Positions 54,057 to 62,032 of a stretch of 64,000 bases of DNA are shown here, in pieces. A program made the position numbers and the translations under genes. Within the stretch, counting starts at the first letter, position 1. Every line of letters begins with the position of its first letter. A model generated the notes under the pieces. The model saw nothing but the letters and a program-made list of their open reading frames with translations, did not search any database and was not told the DNA's origin. Location of the stretch: contig CAYOWK010000008.1 in NCBI GenBank assembly GCA_964407665.1, forward strand, positions 48,505 to 112,504. Direction: 5' to 3'. Source of the DNA: CAYOWK01 sp964407665. GTDB taxonomy: Bacteria; Pseudomonadota; Alphaproteobacteria; Caulobacterales; Hyphomonadaceae.

Positions 54057-54904
54057 TGAACTTCGCGTTCAAGAAATCAGATCCGCAGACACGAACGCCG
54101 CGTTCCCGTGTGGCCCCGGCTTCGGTCATCGCCGTCGCGTCCGGCAAGGGCGGCGTCGGCAAGACATTCGTTTCAACCACTCTGGCCACCTGCTTTGCCC
54201 GGATGGGCCGCAGGACGCTGCTGGTGGACGGAGACCTTGGCCTCGCCAACGTCGACGTCCAGCTGGGCATTGCTCCCGAGACCGACCTTGCCGCCGTCGT
54301 GGCCGGCTGGGTCGAGCTTGAGGACGCGGTCTGCAAGGTCAATGGCGGCGCCGGTTCGGGCAATCCGTTCGGCTTCGATGTGCTTCCGGGTCGGTCCGGC
54401 TCGGGCGCGCTCGCCGGTCTGCCGGCTGAAGAAGCTGCACGTCTGGCTGCCAGCCTCACCGCCCTCGCCCTCCAGTATGACACCGTGCTGGTCGATCTCG
54501 GCGCCGGCATCGAAGACAACGTCATGCGGCTGGCTCGCGCCTGCGACCGCTGCCTGATCGTGGCGACGGACGAGCCGACGTCGATGACGGACGCCTATGC
54601 CTTCATCAAGGTGCTGCGTGGCTATGCCCCGAGCGTGCAACCGTGGATCGCCATCAACATGGCCGACACACGCGTTGCGGGCCGCCGGACCTACGAGGCG
54701 CTGGCGCGCGCCAGCCAGACCTTCCTCGGCTTCCGTCCGCCGATGGCCGGCCTGATCATGCGCGATCCGAAAGTGCGCGAGGCCATCCGCCAGCAGAAGA
54801 CGCTGCTGACGGTGGACCCGAACACCCAGGCCGCTATCGACGTGGGCCAGATTGCCGAGGCGCTGGTTCGCGGCGGCGCTGAAGGCGTGGCCCAGACGGC
54901 CTGA
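54056..54904 (+). CDS. flhG: FlhG-like MinD/ParA family ATPase
   Basis: A 282-residue MinD-type ATPase. The deviant Walker A GKGGVGKT is at 30-37, DGDLGLANVDVQLG follows, and the switch-like DLGAGI motif is present. FlhG normally limits flagellar number and stimulates FlhF through an N-terminal DQAxxLR helix; here residues 1-20 (basic, QTRTPRSR) show no such motif. The C-terminus also lacks an obvious amphipathic membrane-targeting helix. The ATG at 54056 overlaps the flhF stop. It ends the operon. Confidence 0.87.
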   Translation: MNFAFKKSDPQTRTPRSRVAPASVIAVASGKGGVGKTFVSTTLATCFARMGRRTLLVDGDLGLANVDVQLGIAPETDLAAVVAGWVELEDAVCKVNGGAGSGNPFGFDVLPGRSGSGALAGLPAEEAARLAASLTALALQYDTVLVDLGAGIEDNVMRLARACDRCLIVATDEPTSMTDAYAFIKVLRGYAPSVQPWIAINMADTRVAGRRTYEALARASQTFLGFRPPMAGLIMRDPKVREAIRQQKTLLTVDPNTQAAIDVGQIAEALVRGGAEGVAQTA

Positions 54905-54987
54905 TCGCTTCAACCCTGATGTCAAATACCGGGAGTGCGGGACCGCAAGGTGCCGCACTTTTCGTTTGCGGCCGCAGGTATCCGGCA

Positions 54988-55437
54988 GGACCGGCCTTCG
55001 CCGTCCGTGATGCTGTCGTCTCCCTCCCTTGAAACAGGAGGACGGGGCGCGCGGGTGCACGCCGACTTGTATAAGTTGCCAGCTTGCGCTGGCCGGTGCG
55101 TGTTCCCACGCGCCCCGCGGTCGTTTGTCGTCCCGGCAAGGGTACATCGAGGATTTCCGTTCCGGTCCGGAACTCCCGGGCCGCCCTGAAGAGGCGCAGC
55201 CTGGAAGCCCGATCAGACCGGACGTTGGTCCAGGCCCTATCGCCGAGCCGCGCGTGCAGGGGATGCCGCCATCCCCGAGGCTTCCCCGGTTTCAGTTCCC
55301 CGGGGTCCCGATGGGCCTGCCTTGCGCCTGTCCGGCCCCCGTGACGGGCAACCGGATGGATACAAGGCCGGCCCCACGCCGACCGGCGCCTGTCGTTCGA
55401 TGTTCGGTGGCCACCGAACCCTCCCATGACAGGCGCG
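54988..55437 (-). repeat. Dispersed intergenic element, copy B
   Basis: This is the inverted partner of 30859-31337. Read on the minus strand it begins CGCGCCTGTCATGGGAGGG and ends GGCGAAGGCCGGTCC. The core (54988 to about 55136) differs from copy A at only a handful of positions, whereas the middle (about 55137-55380) is much more diverged. Same hairpins as in copy A. It lacks the REP-like unit that copy A carries. Confidence 0.75.
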
Positions 55438-55524
55438 AGGGGAGATTGGCGCGGGTGGATACCCGGTCGGATTGGGAGCGCTGAACCCAACAGAATCCGG
55501 GAGGCTGGTGGCGGGAAGGCCCGT

Positions 55525-55560
55525 CCTTCGAGACGCCGCTACGCGGCTCCTCAGGATGAG
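55525..55560 (+). repeat. REP-like palindromic unit
   Basis: CCTTCGAGACGCC-GCTACG-CGGCTCCTCAGGATGAG; first of two head-to-tail copies. A third, inverted copy lies at 55646. Confidence 0.8.
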
Positions 55561-55596
55561 CCTTCGAGACGCTGCTTCGCAGCTCCTCAGGATGAG
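55561..55596 (+). repeat. REP-like palindromic unit
   Basis: CCTTCGAGACGCTGCTTCGCAGCTCCTCAGGATGAG by blocks; tandem with 55525. The GCTGC/GCAGC stem differs from its neighbour but pairs equally well, a compensating change. Confidence 0.8.
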
Positions 55597-55645
55597 CCTT
55601 CCATGCAGAAAAGCCCTGTTTTCTCTCTCGAATGCCACAAAGCGG

Positions 55646-55684
55646 CTCATCCTGAGGAGCGCACGCAGTGCGCGTCTCGAAGGA
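55646..55684 (-). repeat. REP-like palindromic unit
   Basis: Inverted copy: CTCATCCTGAGGAGCGC...GCGCGTCTCGAAGG on the plus strand. With 55525/55561 it forms a larger inverted arrangement. Confidence 0.8.
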
Positions 55685-55845
55685 CGGGCCGCGTGGTTTG
55701 GGCGGGTCTGGATCTTTCAGGTGGAGGCGCGCCTTCGGCGCCGAGTCCTGAAACAACCGTGATGTGCGGGCCCGGGAACCCTTGATCCGGGAGGGCATTT
55801 GTTTCCCGACAGCGCGGCCTGCTCGCGCGGATCTGGAGAGACGTC

Positions 55846-56037
55846 ATGTGGAAAGCGCTGATCATCGGAATTGTTGTCTTCGCGATCGTGGCGTGGGTTG
55901 CAGCGTTCCTCATTGGCCTCGCCATCAAGACCGCTCTTTTCGTGGCGCTGGTGGCGGCCATCGTCATCGGCGGCGGATGGGTCATCGCGAAGGTGAAGCG
56001 GTTTGATCCCACGGATCCGGCTCGCCGCGGCCGCTGA
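55846..56037 (+). CDS. Small two-helix membrane protein
   Basis: A 63-residue protein of two hydrophobic helices (about 3-25 and 29-48) followed by a basic tail, VKRFDPTDPARRGR. GGAGAG lies at seven-base spacing before the ATG. No family recognised. It precedes another very small membrane protein in the same orientation. Confidence 0.55.
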   Translation: MWKALIIGIVVFAIVAWVAAFLIGLAIKTALFVALVAAIVIGGGWVIAKVKRFDPTDPARRGR

Positions 56038-56104
56038 ACGGAACCGGGACCCGGCTGGGGCATTCGGTCTGCAGGAACTGGCTTCGAGAAACCTGGAGAG
56101 TGGA

Positions 56105-56284
56105 ATGTCTGCATTCGCAATATACGTGGTTGGCTTCCTTCTGCTCGCCGCCGGCCTGCTGACAGGCGCCCATTTTCTCGGCGTGACCATGAACTGGCTG
56201 CTGGTCATCGGCCTCGTCCTGGGCGGTCTGGCCATCATCAGCGGCGTCGTCACCACCAAGCGGAAGGAAAGTCCCGACGCGTGA
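56105..56284 (+). CDS. Small two-helix membrane protein
   Basis: A 59-residue protein with helices about 4-25 and 29-49 and a charged end, TTKRKESPDA. GGAGAG and GTGGA lie just before the ATG at 56105. It resembles the many tiny DUF membrane proteins of proteobacteria; no function is assignable. It lies 67 bases after its small neighbour. Confidence 0.55.
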   Translation: MSAFAIYVVGFLLLAAGLLTGAHFLGVTMNWLLVIGLVLGGLAIISGVVTTKRKESPDA

Positions 56285-56358
56285 ACGTCACGCCGCTTCG
56301 GTGCTTGAGAACACGATGCCCCTGAGCTAGTCCTGTGCGACTAGCATTGGGGGACGAC

Positions 56359-58362
56359 ATGGGAATTCGCTGCAGGATTGCGGCTGTGACGCTCGCGTTT
56401 GGGGCGACCGTCGTGCTGGGTTCACTTCCAGCTTTGGCAAAGCCTCCGCTTGAAGCGTTCGGCGAGCAGGCTGATATCCGCAGCGCTGAAATCTCTCCGG
56501 ACGGAAAGCACATCGCCTTCCTCCAGCGCATCAAAGACATCGACTACGTTCTGGTCCACAGCTTCGAGACCGGAAAGACCACCGCGCTGGCCAACTCCGA
56601 GGGCGTGCGGGCACGCGACGTCAGCTTCGCCGGAAATGACCATGTCGTCGCCGTCGCCTCGCAAGTCGCCCGGCACATGAACTTCCGCGGCCGGTGGGAG
56701 AATTCGGCCGCCTTCGCGATCAGCCTGAAGACGAAGAAGATGGTCCAGCTCCTGAAGCGGACAGATGGGCTCTGGCCGGCGCAAGGCGGGCTAGGCCAGA
56801 TGATCGGAATGGACCCCAAGGGCGAATACGTCTTCATGCCCGCCTACATGGGTGAACTTGGCGCCGGCGCCGAGCCGAGCAAGGATGTCCTCCGCGTAAG
56901 TCTCGAGACGGGTCGCGGCCTCAAAGTCAGCGGGATGAAGGGCAACCGTTCAACGGTGGACTGGCTGGTTACACGCGATGGCGCGCCGCTGGTCCGCGAG
57001 GATTTCAACGACAAGACCGAAACCCATGAAGTCCATATTCGAGAGGGGTCGGAGTGGCGCCGGATCAGGTCTGAACCCAAGGACACGCCGCAGACCTCGA
57101 TTTTCGGAGTCTCCATGGACGGCAAATCGCTGATTGCAACCCTGGATGACGAGGCGGAGACGTTGGCGCTCTACTCGGTTGCGGTAGCGGATGGAGCCGT
57201 CTCCGGGCCGATCTTCCAGCGGACCGACGCCGATGTCGAGCGTGTACTGGTCGACGCCAACCGGGTTGTCCACGGCGTCGCCTACTCGGGGATGTTCCCC
57301 TCCTACCAGATGGTCGACGAGGCGCTCAACAAACAGATCAGGGCCGTTCAGATGGCCTTCCCGAAATCAGCTGTCGTCATCGATTCCTGGTCGGACGACT
57401 GGTCGAAGGTCCTGCTCCACATCCAGGGCGGAACCATCGCCGAGAGCTACTACGTGCTCGACCGCGCCACGATGGGCGTGAAGCTGATCGCCAACGCCCG
57501 CCCGGGCTTCCAGGCATCGGACATCGGCGAGGTGATGACCATCGAATACAAGGCGCGCGATGGCCTGAAGATTCCCGGCGTCGTCACCTGGCCGGCCGGA
57601 CTTGCCGCAGACCAGCGCAAGAACCTGCCGATGGTGATGCTGCCACATGGAGGCCCGGGGTCTTACGACTCGGTCGGGTTTGACTGGCTGGCGCAGTCGC
57701 TGGCGAACGAGGGCTACCTGGTGTTCCAGCCCAACTTCCGGGGCTCCACCGGTTTCGGCGCATCCTTCCGGAGCGCCGGCGACGGCGAATGGGGCCGCAA
57801 GATGCAGCACGACATCTCTGACGGCGTGAACGCCGCGACGGCCATGGGCTGGGCCGATCCGGAGCGCGTCTGCATCATGGGCTGGAGCTATGGCGGCTAT
57901 GCCGCCCTCGCCGGCGGCGCACTGACGCCGGAGCTCTACAAGTGCGTTGTCTCCATCGCCGGGGTCGCCGACCTGCGGATGCTGCTGGCGACCGAGAAGC
58001 AGGAAGCCGGCGACAGGAAGTGGGCGTACGAACGCACCAAGGAGATGATCGGCGATCCCGAGCGGGACCGCGACGGCATCGACGCGGTTTCACCCGCCAG
58101 ACAGGCCGCGAAATTCGATGATCCTGTCCTGCTGGTTCATGGCACCGAGGACCTGGTTGTCGAGGTGCGCCAGAGCGACCGGATGAATGATGCGCTGAAG
58201 GACGCCCGCAAGGACGTCACCTACATTCGGATCAAGGGCGACGATCACAGTCTGGTGGAGAATGAAAGCCGCCGTCAGACACTGGGCGCGGTGGCGGAAT
58301 TTCTGGCGAAGCACATCGGTTCGAAGGCCTCCGGCGGCGGCGCGGCAGCGGCGGCGCAGTAG
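56359..58362 (+). CDS. S9 family prolyl oligopeptidase-like serine peptidase
   Basis: A 667-residue exported peptidase. A signal peptide (about 1-26, PALAK) precedes a seven-bladed propeller-like domain (about 30-390) and an alpha/beta-hydrolase domain (about 400-660) with Ser510 (GWSYGGY), Asp598 (VHGTEDLV) and His630 (DDHSL). Members cut dipeptides or small peptides. The frame opens earlier at a GTG (56335), but the ATG at 56359 starts the signal peptide and has GGGG upstream. Convergent with fliJ, nine bases between stops. Confidence 0.92.
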   Translation: MGIRCRIAAVTLAFGATVVLGSLPALAKPPLEAFGEQADIRSAEISPDGKHIAFLQRIKDIDYVLVHSFETGKTTALANSEGVRARDVSFAGNDHVVAVASQVARHMNFRGRWENSAAFAISLKTKKMVQLLKRTDGLWPAQGGLGQMIGMDPKGEYVFMPAYMGELGAGAEPSKDVLRVSLETGRGLKVSGMKGNRSTVDWLVTRDGAPLVREDFNDKTETHEVHIREGSEWRRIRSEPKDTPQTSIFGVSMDGKSLIATLDDEAETLALYSVAVADGAVSGPIFQRTDADVERVLVDANRVVHGVAYSGMFPSYQMVDEALNKQIRAVQMAFPKSAVVIDSWSDDWSKVLLHIQGGTIAESYYVLDRATMGVKLIANARPGFQASDIGEVMTIEYKARDGLKIPGVVTWPAGLAADQRKNLPMVMLPHGGPGSYDSVGFDWLAQSLANEGYLVFQPNFRGSTGFGASFRSAGDGEWGRKMQHDISDGVNAATAMGWADPERVCIMGWSYGGYAALAGGALTPELYKCVVSIAGVADLRMLLATEKQEAGDRKWAYERTKEMIGDPERDRDGIDAVSPARQAAKFDDPVLLVHGTEDLVVEVRQSDRMNDALKDARKDVTYIRIKGDDHSLVENESRRQTLGAVAEFLAKHIGSKASGGGAAAAAQ

Positions 58363-58371
58363 GCTATGCGT

Positions 58372-58788
58372 TCAGCCCTGCCGGAATGACAGGTTGATCG
58401 CGGCCTCGTCGAGCGCCGCCTGTTCGCGCTCGGCGAGAAGCTTGATGCGGCGCTGGGCCTGCTGCTCGATCAGGTGTTCGAGCTTCGCCTTTTCCTGATA
58501 GGCGACGGACATGCGCTGGCGCACATCGGCCAGCATCGCCTCGGCGTTGCGGACGTGAACGTCGAGCGCGCTGGTCTCGGCCTGGATGCGGGCGCGGTAG
58601 GCCGGCAGCAACGGAAGCACAAAGACGTCGTTCTGCGCGGCCTGCAGCTCCACCTGTTCGCGGGCGACAACCTGCGCGCGGCGCATCTGGATGTCCTCGG
58701 CCTGACGGGCGTAGTTCGCCGCTTCGATGGCGAGGGCGTCCATCCGGCGCTGGGCGATCTTCAGGAGCGTGTCGAGGGACTTGGACAT
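58372..58788 (-). CDS. fliJ: Flagellar export protein FliJ
   Basis: A 138-residue coiled-coil protein: nearly the whole length is heptad-like helix (LDTLLKIAQRRMDALAIEAANY, then long A/E/Q/R-rich helices). FliJ binds the export ATPase FliI and FlhA and helps cycle chaperones. It is encoded directly after fliI on the minus strand with a 24-base gap, the normal arrangement. Confidence 0.88.
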   Translation of the reverse strand: MSKSLDTLLKIAQRRMDALAIEAANYARQAEDIQMRRAQVVAREQVELQAAQNDVFVLPLLPAYRARIQAETSALDVHVRNAEAMLADVRQRMSVAYQEKAKLEHLIEQQAQRRIKLLAEREQAALDEAAINLSFRQG

Positions 58789-58812
58789 CTAGGTTCCGGA
58801 CGGGATGGCGGG

Positions 58813-60135
58813 TCAGCCGAGGATCGCGCGAAGTTCGGCGAAGGCGGCGTCCGGCGTGATCGCGTCGTCGGTGGCCTGCGCGAGGAAGGCTTCGATCTTC
58901 GGATGCAGCCGGACGGCCTCGTCGACCTCCGCGTCCGCGCCCTTCGCGTAGGCGCCGATGCGGACCAGCTCCTCCATGTTGGCGTAGAGCGCCATGAGAC
59001 GGCGGGCCTTGGCGGCGACCGCCTTCTCCTCGGCGTTGAGCAGGAGGCCGTTGAGACGCGAGATGGACTTCAGGACATCGATGGCCGGGAAGCGGCCCCG
59101 CTCGGCGATGGCGCGCGACAGCGTGATGTGGCCGTCAAGGATACCGCGCACGGCGTCGGCGACGGGTTCGTTGTGGTCGTCGCCATCCACGAGGACCGTG
59201 AACAGGCCGGTGATCTGGCCCTGCGGCTGGCCCGGCGCGACGGTGACGCCCGGCCCTGCCCGCTCGAGCATCTTGGGGAGTTCGGCAAAGACCGAAGGCG
59301 TATAGCCGCGCGTGGTGGGCGGCTCGCCGGCGGCGAGGCCGATCTCGCGCTGGGCCATGGCGAAGCGCGTGATGCTGTCGAGGAAGCAGATGACCTTCTT
59401 GCCCTCGTCGCGGAAGGATTCGGCGACCGAGAGCGCCATCCAGGCGGCGCGGCGGCGGCGCGGGGCGGCTTCATCGGAGGTGGCGACGACGATGACGGAA
59501 CGGGCAAGGCCCTCCTCGCCGAGAGTGTCCTCGATGAACTCGCGCACCTCGCGGCCACGTTCGCCGATCAGGCCGATCACGACCACATCGGCGTCGCTGT
59601 TGCGGGCCAGCATGGACATCAGGGTGGACTTGCCGACACCGGAGCCTGCGAACAGGCCCAGCCTCTGGCCCTTGGCGCAGGGGGCGAAGACGTCGAGCGC
59701 CTTGACGCCCAGCGCGAGGCGCTCGTCGACGCGGGCGCGCGACTGGGCGTTCGGCGGGGTGGATTTGACGGGGCGGAAGACCGCGCCCTGAAGCAGCGAG
59801 CCCTTGCCGTCGATGGGCTGGCCGAAGGCGTCGACGATGCGACCCAGCCAGGCGGCGCAGGGGCGCGCCACGTCGGCGGTGGAGGAATAGATGACCGGGG
59901 AGCCCGGGCTCAAGCCCTCCATGGCGTCGCAGGCCAGCAGGATGGCGCGGTCGCCGGAGAAACCCACGAGTTCGCCACGGGGGCCGTCCGCCGAGCCAAA
60001 TCTTACCGAGGCGCCCAGCTTGAGGGCTTCGGAAGGTCCGACGGCCTCGATGCGGAGACCCTCGATCGCGGTGACGCGGCCGGTGAGCTGCCGGGTGTCC
60101 AGCGCCTTTACGTCGCGGATTGCGGCGGCGAGCAT
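58813..60135 (-). CDS. fliI: Flagellum-specific export ATPase FliI
   Basis: A 440-residue F1-beta-like ATPase that energises flagellar type III export. Walker A GSGVGKST is at 164-171; LIGERGREV, the SITRFA segment and the family C-terminal helix follow in order. Length is normal. It starts the fliI-fliJ pair, divergent from ctrA across 250 bases that carry the GANTC cluster. Confidence 0.96.
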   Translation of the reverse strand: MLAAAIRDVKALDTRQLTGRVTAIEGLRIEAVGPSEALKLGASVRFGSADGPRGELVGFSGDRAILLACDAMEGLSPGSPVIYSSTADVARPCAAWLGRIVDAFGQPIDGKGSLLQGAVFRPVKSTPPNAQSRARVDERLALGVKALDVFAPCAKGQRLGLFAGSGVGKSTLMSMLARNSDADVVVIGLIGERGREVREFIEDTLGEEGLARSVIVVATSDEAAPRRRRAAWMALSVAESFRDEGKKVICFLDSITRFAMAQREIGLAAGEPPTTRGYTPSVFAELPKMLERAGPGVTVAPGQPQGQITGLFTVLVDGDDHNEPVADAVRGILDGHITLSRAIAERGRFPAIDVLKSISRLNGLLLNAEEKAVAAKARRLMALYANMEELVRIGAYAKGADAEVDEAVRLHPKIEAFLAQATDDAITPDAAFAELRAILG

Positions 60136-60149
60136 GGGTCTGGCTCCGG

Positions 60150-60374
60150 GAATCGCCCATAGTCAGGGGCTGATGTCCGATGTGGATATCCGGAGGTTGA
60201 AGAGAAATTAACGCCGCGGACTCTGGCGCCCCGGTGCGAATGCCGGAACCATGTACCGGGATGATGGAATCACGGTAATTGTCGTGAATCCGAGTCCGGT
60301 GGGGAAACCTGTCGTTAACCTTTTGACCGCCAAATGGGATGGTTAAGAAAGCCATCGCTTAGCAGCGGCGATTC
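60150..60374. promoter_or_regulatory. Dense GANTC cluster and TTAA half-sites between fliI and ctrA
   Basis: Six GANTC sites lie in 225 bases: GAATC 60150, GACTC 60219, GAATC 60267, GAATC 60286, GAGTC 60292 and GATTC 60370. TTAA(C) half-sites lie at 60208, 60315 and 60343. In Caulobacter, hemimethylated GANTC in the ctrA P1 promoter times its transcription and CtrA regulates its own promoters through TTAA boxes. Control of fliI and ctrA here is inferred from that. Confidence 0.6.
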
Positions 60375-60385
60375 GGGAGAGGCTA

Positions 60386-61093
60386 ATGCGAGTCTTGTTG
60401 ATCGAGGATGATGAGGCGGTCGCCCGCAGCGTCGAACTGATGCTGAAGGCCGCAGGCTTCAACATCTACACGACCGACATGGGGGAAGACGGCGTCGACC
60501 TCGGTAAGGTCTACGAGTATGACCTGATCATCCTCGACCTCATGCTGCCGGACATTTCCGGTTACGAGGTGCTGAAGCAGCTGCGCATGGCGCGGATCAA
60601 CACCCCGGTTCTCATCCTGTCGGGTAACCCCGACATCGAAGCGAAGGTGAAGACGCTCGGCTATGGCGCCGACGACTACCTCACCAAGCCGTTCAACAAG
60701 GACGAGCTGATCGCGCGCATCACGGCGATCGTTCGCCGCTCCAAAGGTCATGCCGAGAGCGTCATCCGCACCGGCGACATCCTGGTGAACCTCGACGCGA
60801 AGACCGTCGAAGTGAACAACACGCGCGTCCACCTGACGGGCAAGGAATACCAGATGTTCGAGCTCCTTTCCCTTCGGAAAGGCACCACGCTCACCAAGGA
60901 AATGTTCCTCAACCACCTCTATGGCGGGATGGACGAGCCGGAACTCAAGATCATCGACGTGTTCATCTGCAAGCTGCGCAAGAAACTGGCGCTGGCCTGC
61001 GGCGGGGACAATTATATCGAAACCGTCTGGGGCCGTGGCTATGTGCTGCGCGACCCGGAAGAAGCGCTGGAAGAACAGGCCAAAGTCGCCTGA
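60386..61093 (+). CDS. ctrA: Cell-cycle response regulator CtrA
   Basis: A 235-residue OmpR-family master regulator. The receiver domain has the acidic pair EDD at 7-9 and the phosphorylated Asp51 (ILDLMLP), with Lys in TKPFNKDE. The DNA-binding domain (about 130-230) includes LTGKEYQMFELLSLRKGTTL and GRGYVLRDP. In Caulobacter it is phosphorylated through CckA-ChpT, blocks replication and activates flagellar genes. The C-terminus ends KVA rather than the AlaAla needed for ClpXP turnover in Caulobacter. Divergent from fliI, as in relatives. Confidence 0.96.
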   Translation: MRVLLIEDDEAVARSVELMLKAAGFNIYTTDMGEDGVDLGKVYEYDLIILDLMLPDISGYEVLKQLRMARINTPVLILSGNPDIEAKVKTLGYGADDYLTKPFNKDELIARITAIVRRSKGHAESVIRTGDILVNLDAKTVEVNNTRVHLTGKEYQMFELLSLRKGTTLTKEMFLNHLYGGMDEPELKIIDVFICKLRKKLALACGGDNYIETVWGRGYVLRDPEEALEEQAKVA

Positions 61094-61120
61094 CGCTCCG
61101 CATTACAGGCACTTGCCATT

Positions 61121-61160
61121 GGAAAAGGCCGATGATCCCCACGGATCGTCGGCCTTTTCC
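61121..61160. terminator. Strong hairpin after ctrA
   Basis: An 18-base-pair stem (arms 61121-61138 and 61143-61160) with one G-T wobble and a CCAC loop; the AAAA/TTTT ends make it work in both directions. It is nearly the same sequence as the hairpin at 61912. Confidence 0.85.
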
Positions 61161-61205
61161 GTTACCGCCATGGAAAGCCGCGTCAAACCCGGCTAGGCCC
61201 ACGCC

Positions 61206-61901
61206 ATGGACGATCTTTTTTCCGACCGCGCCATATTGCGGGACCGCACGCTGGTTCGTGCCGATGTCGAACGGCTGGCGGGGGCGGACAGCTTCGCGCA
61301 TGTGATCGACTGCGACTTCAAGGACGCGGACCTGTCGGGCCTCGACATGTCACGCTGGATGTTCGATCGTTGTCAGATGCGCAGCGCCGACTTTACCGGG
61401 GCAAAGCTGGAGGCCACGCAGTGGCGCAGTTGTCGCGGCGGCTTTGCCAATTTCACCGCTGCCGACCTGTCCGAAGCGCAGATCATTTCCTGCGATTTCA
61501 ACAATAGCGCATGGCGTCGCGCACGGCTGTCGGCGGCCCTGTTCGACCGGTGCAAGCTGACCGGCGCTGACCTGACGGATGCCGCCGCGATGGACCTGTG
61601 CTTTACCGAAACGCTGCTCATCAACGCGCGCCTGCCCGGCTTTTCCTTCCATAAGCAGACGTTGAGCGCGATTGATTTTGGGCAGGCGGACCTACGCAAA
61701 TGCGACTTTCGCGGCGCGACTTTCGACGGGTGCAGCCTGCGCGACGCTAATGTCGCGGGGTGCCGCTTCGATGGGGCGGACCTGCGCGGGGCCGACCTTG
61801 GCGGCATTCGGCTGGTGGACGCGGGCCTGTTTCGCGGCGCGACCATCTCGCGCCAGCAGGCAGGGCAATTGCTCGGCGAACTGGGGTTGAACGTGCGCTG
61901 A
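61206..61901 (+). CDS. Pentapeptide-repeat protein (Qnr-like)
   Basis: A 231-residue right-handed quadrilateral beta-helix protein built of A(D/N)LxX repeats, e.g. DFKDADLSGLDMS, CDFRGATFDGCSLRDANVAGC, LRGADLGGIRL. Qnr-type family members bind DNA gyrase and can lower quinolone action, but most have unknown roles. Codon use is freer than in ctrA (about half the Phe codons are TTT, against none of the five Phe codons in ctrA, counted by eye). It is flanked by two alike terminators. Confidence 0.88.
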   Translation: MDDLFSDRAILRDRTLVRADVERLAGADSFAHVIDCDFKDADLSGLDMSRWMFDRCQMRSADFTGAKLEATQWRSCRGGFANFTAADLSEAQIISCDFNNSAWRRARLSAALFDRCKLTGADLTDAAAMDLCFTETLLINARLPGFSFHKQTLSAIDFGQADLRKCDFRGATFDGCSLRDANVAGCRFDGADLRGADLGGIRLVDAGLFRGATISRQQAGQLLGELGLNVR

Positions 61902-61911
61902 TGCCCCATAT

Positions 61912-61952
61912 GAAAAGGCCGACGATCCTTGGTGGGGATCGCCAGCCTTTTC
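61912..61952. terminator. Terminator after the pentapeptide-repeat gene
   Basis: A 17-base-pair stem with two mismatches (arms 61912-61928 and 61936-61952), GAAAAGGCCGACGATCC / GGATCGCCAGCCTTTTC. Shares its stem sequence with the hairpin at 61121. Confidence 0.8.
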
Positions 61953-62032
61953 GTCAACTGCCCCTTTTCGTCAGGTGGCGGGGGACACGATGGCGGGATG
62001 GAACTTGCCCGTCACGCATCGCCCCAACGGGG

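Larger units (their letters stand above)
54905..55845. other. Gene-free region filled with dispersed repeats
   Basis: About 940 bases. After a short hairpin-like segment downstream of flhG (GTGCGGGACC...GGTGCCGCAC near 54935-54958) it holds copy B of the dispersed element and three REP-like palindromes (55525, 55561 and 55646). The open frames translate repeat DNA and show no conserved protein. Confidence 0.65.

Noticed and set aside
58474..60162. 562-residue frame opposite fliI and fliJ
   Set aside because: Both sense genes are conserved; the reverse translation is a composition shadow with no recognisable family.
60315..60346. TTAA pair upstream of ctrA as a full CtrA box
   Set aside because: The half-sites are 24 bases apart instead of seven, so they are recorded only as half-sites in the regulatory region.
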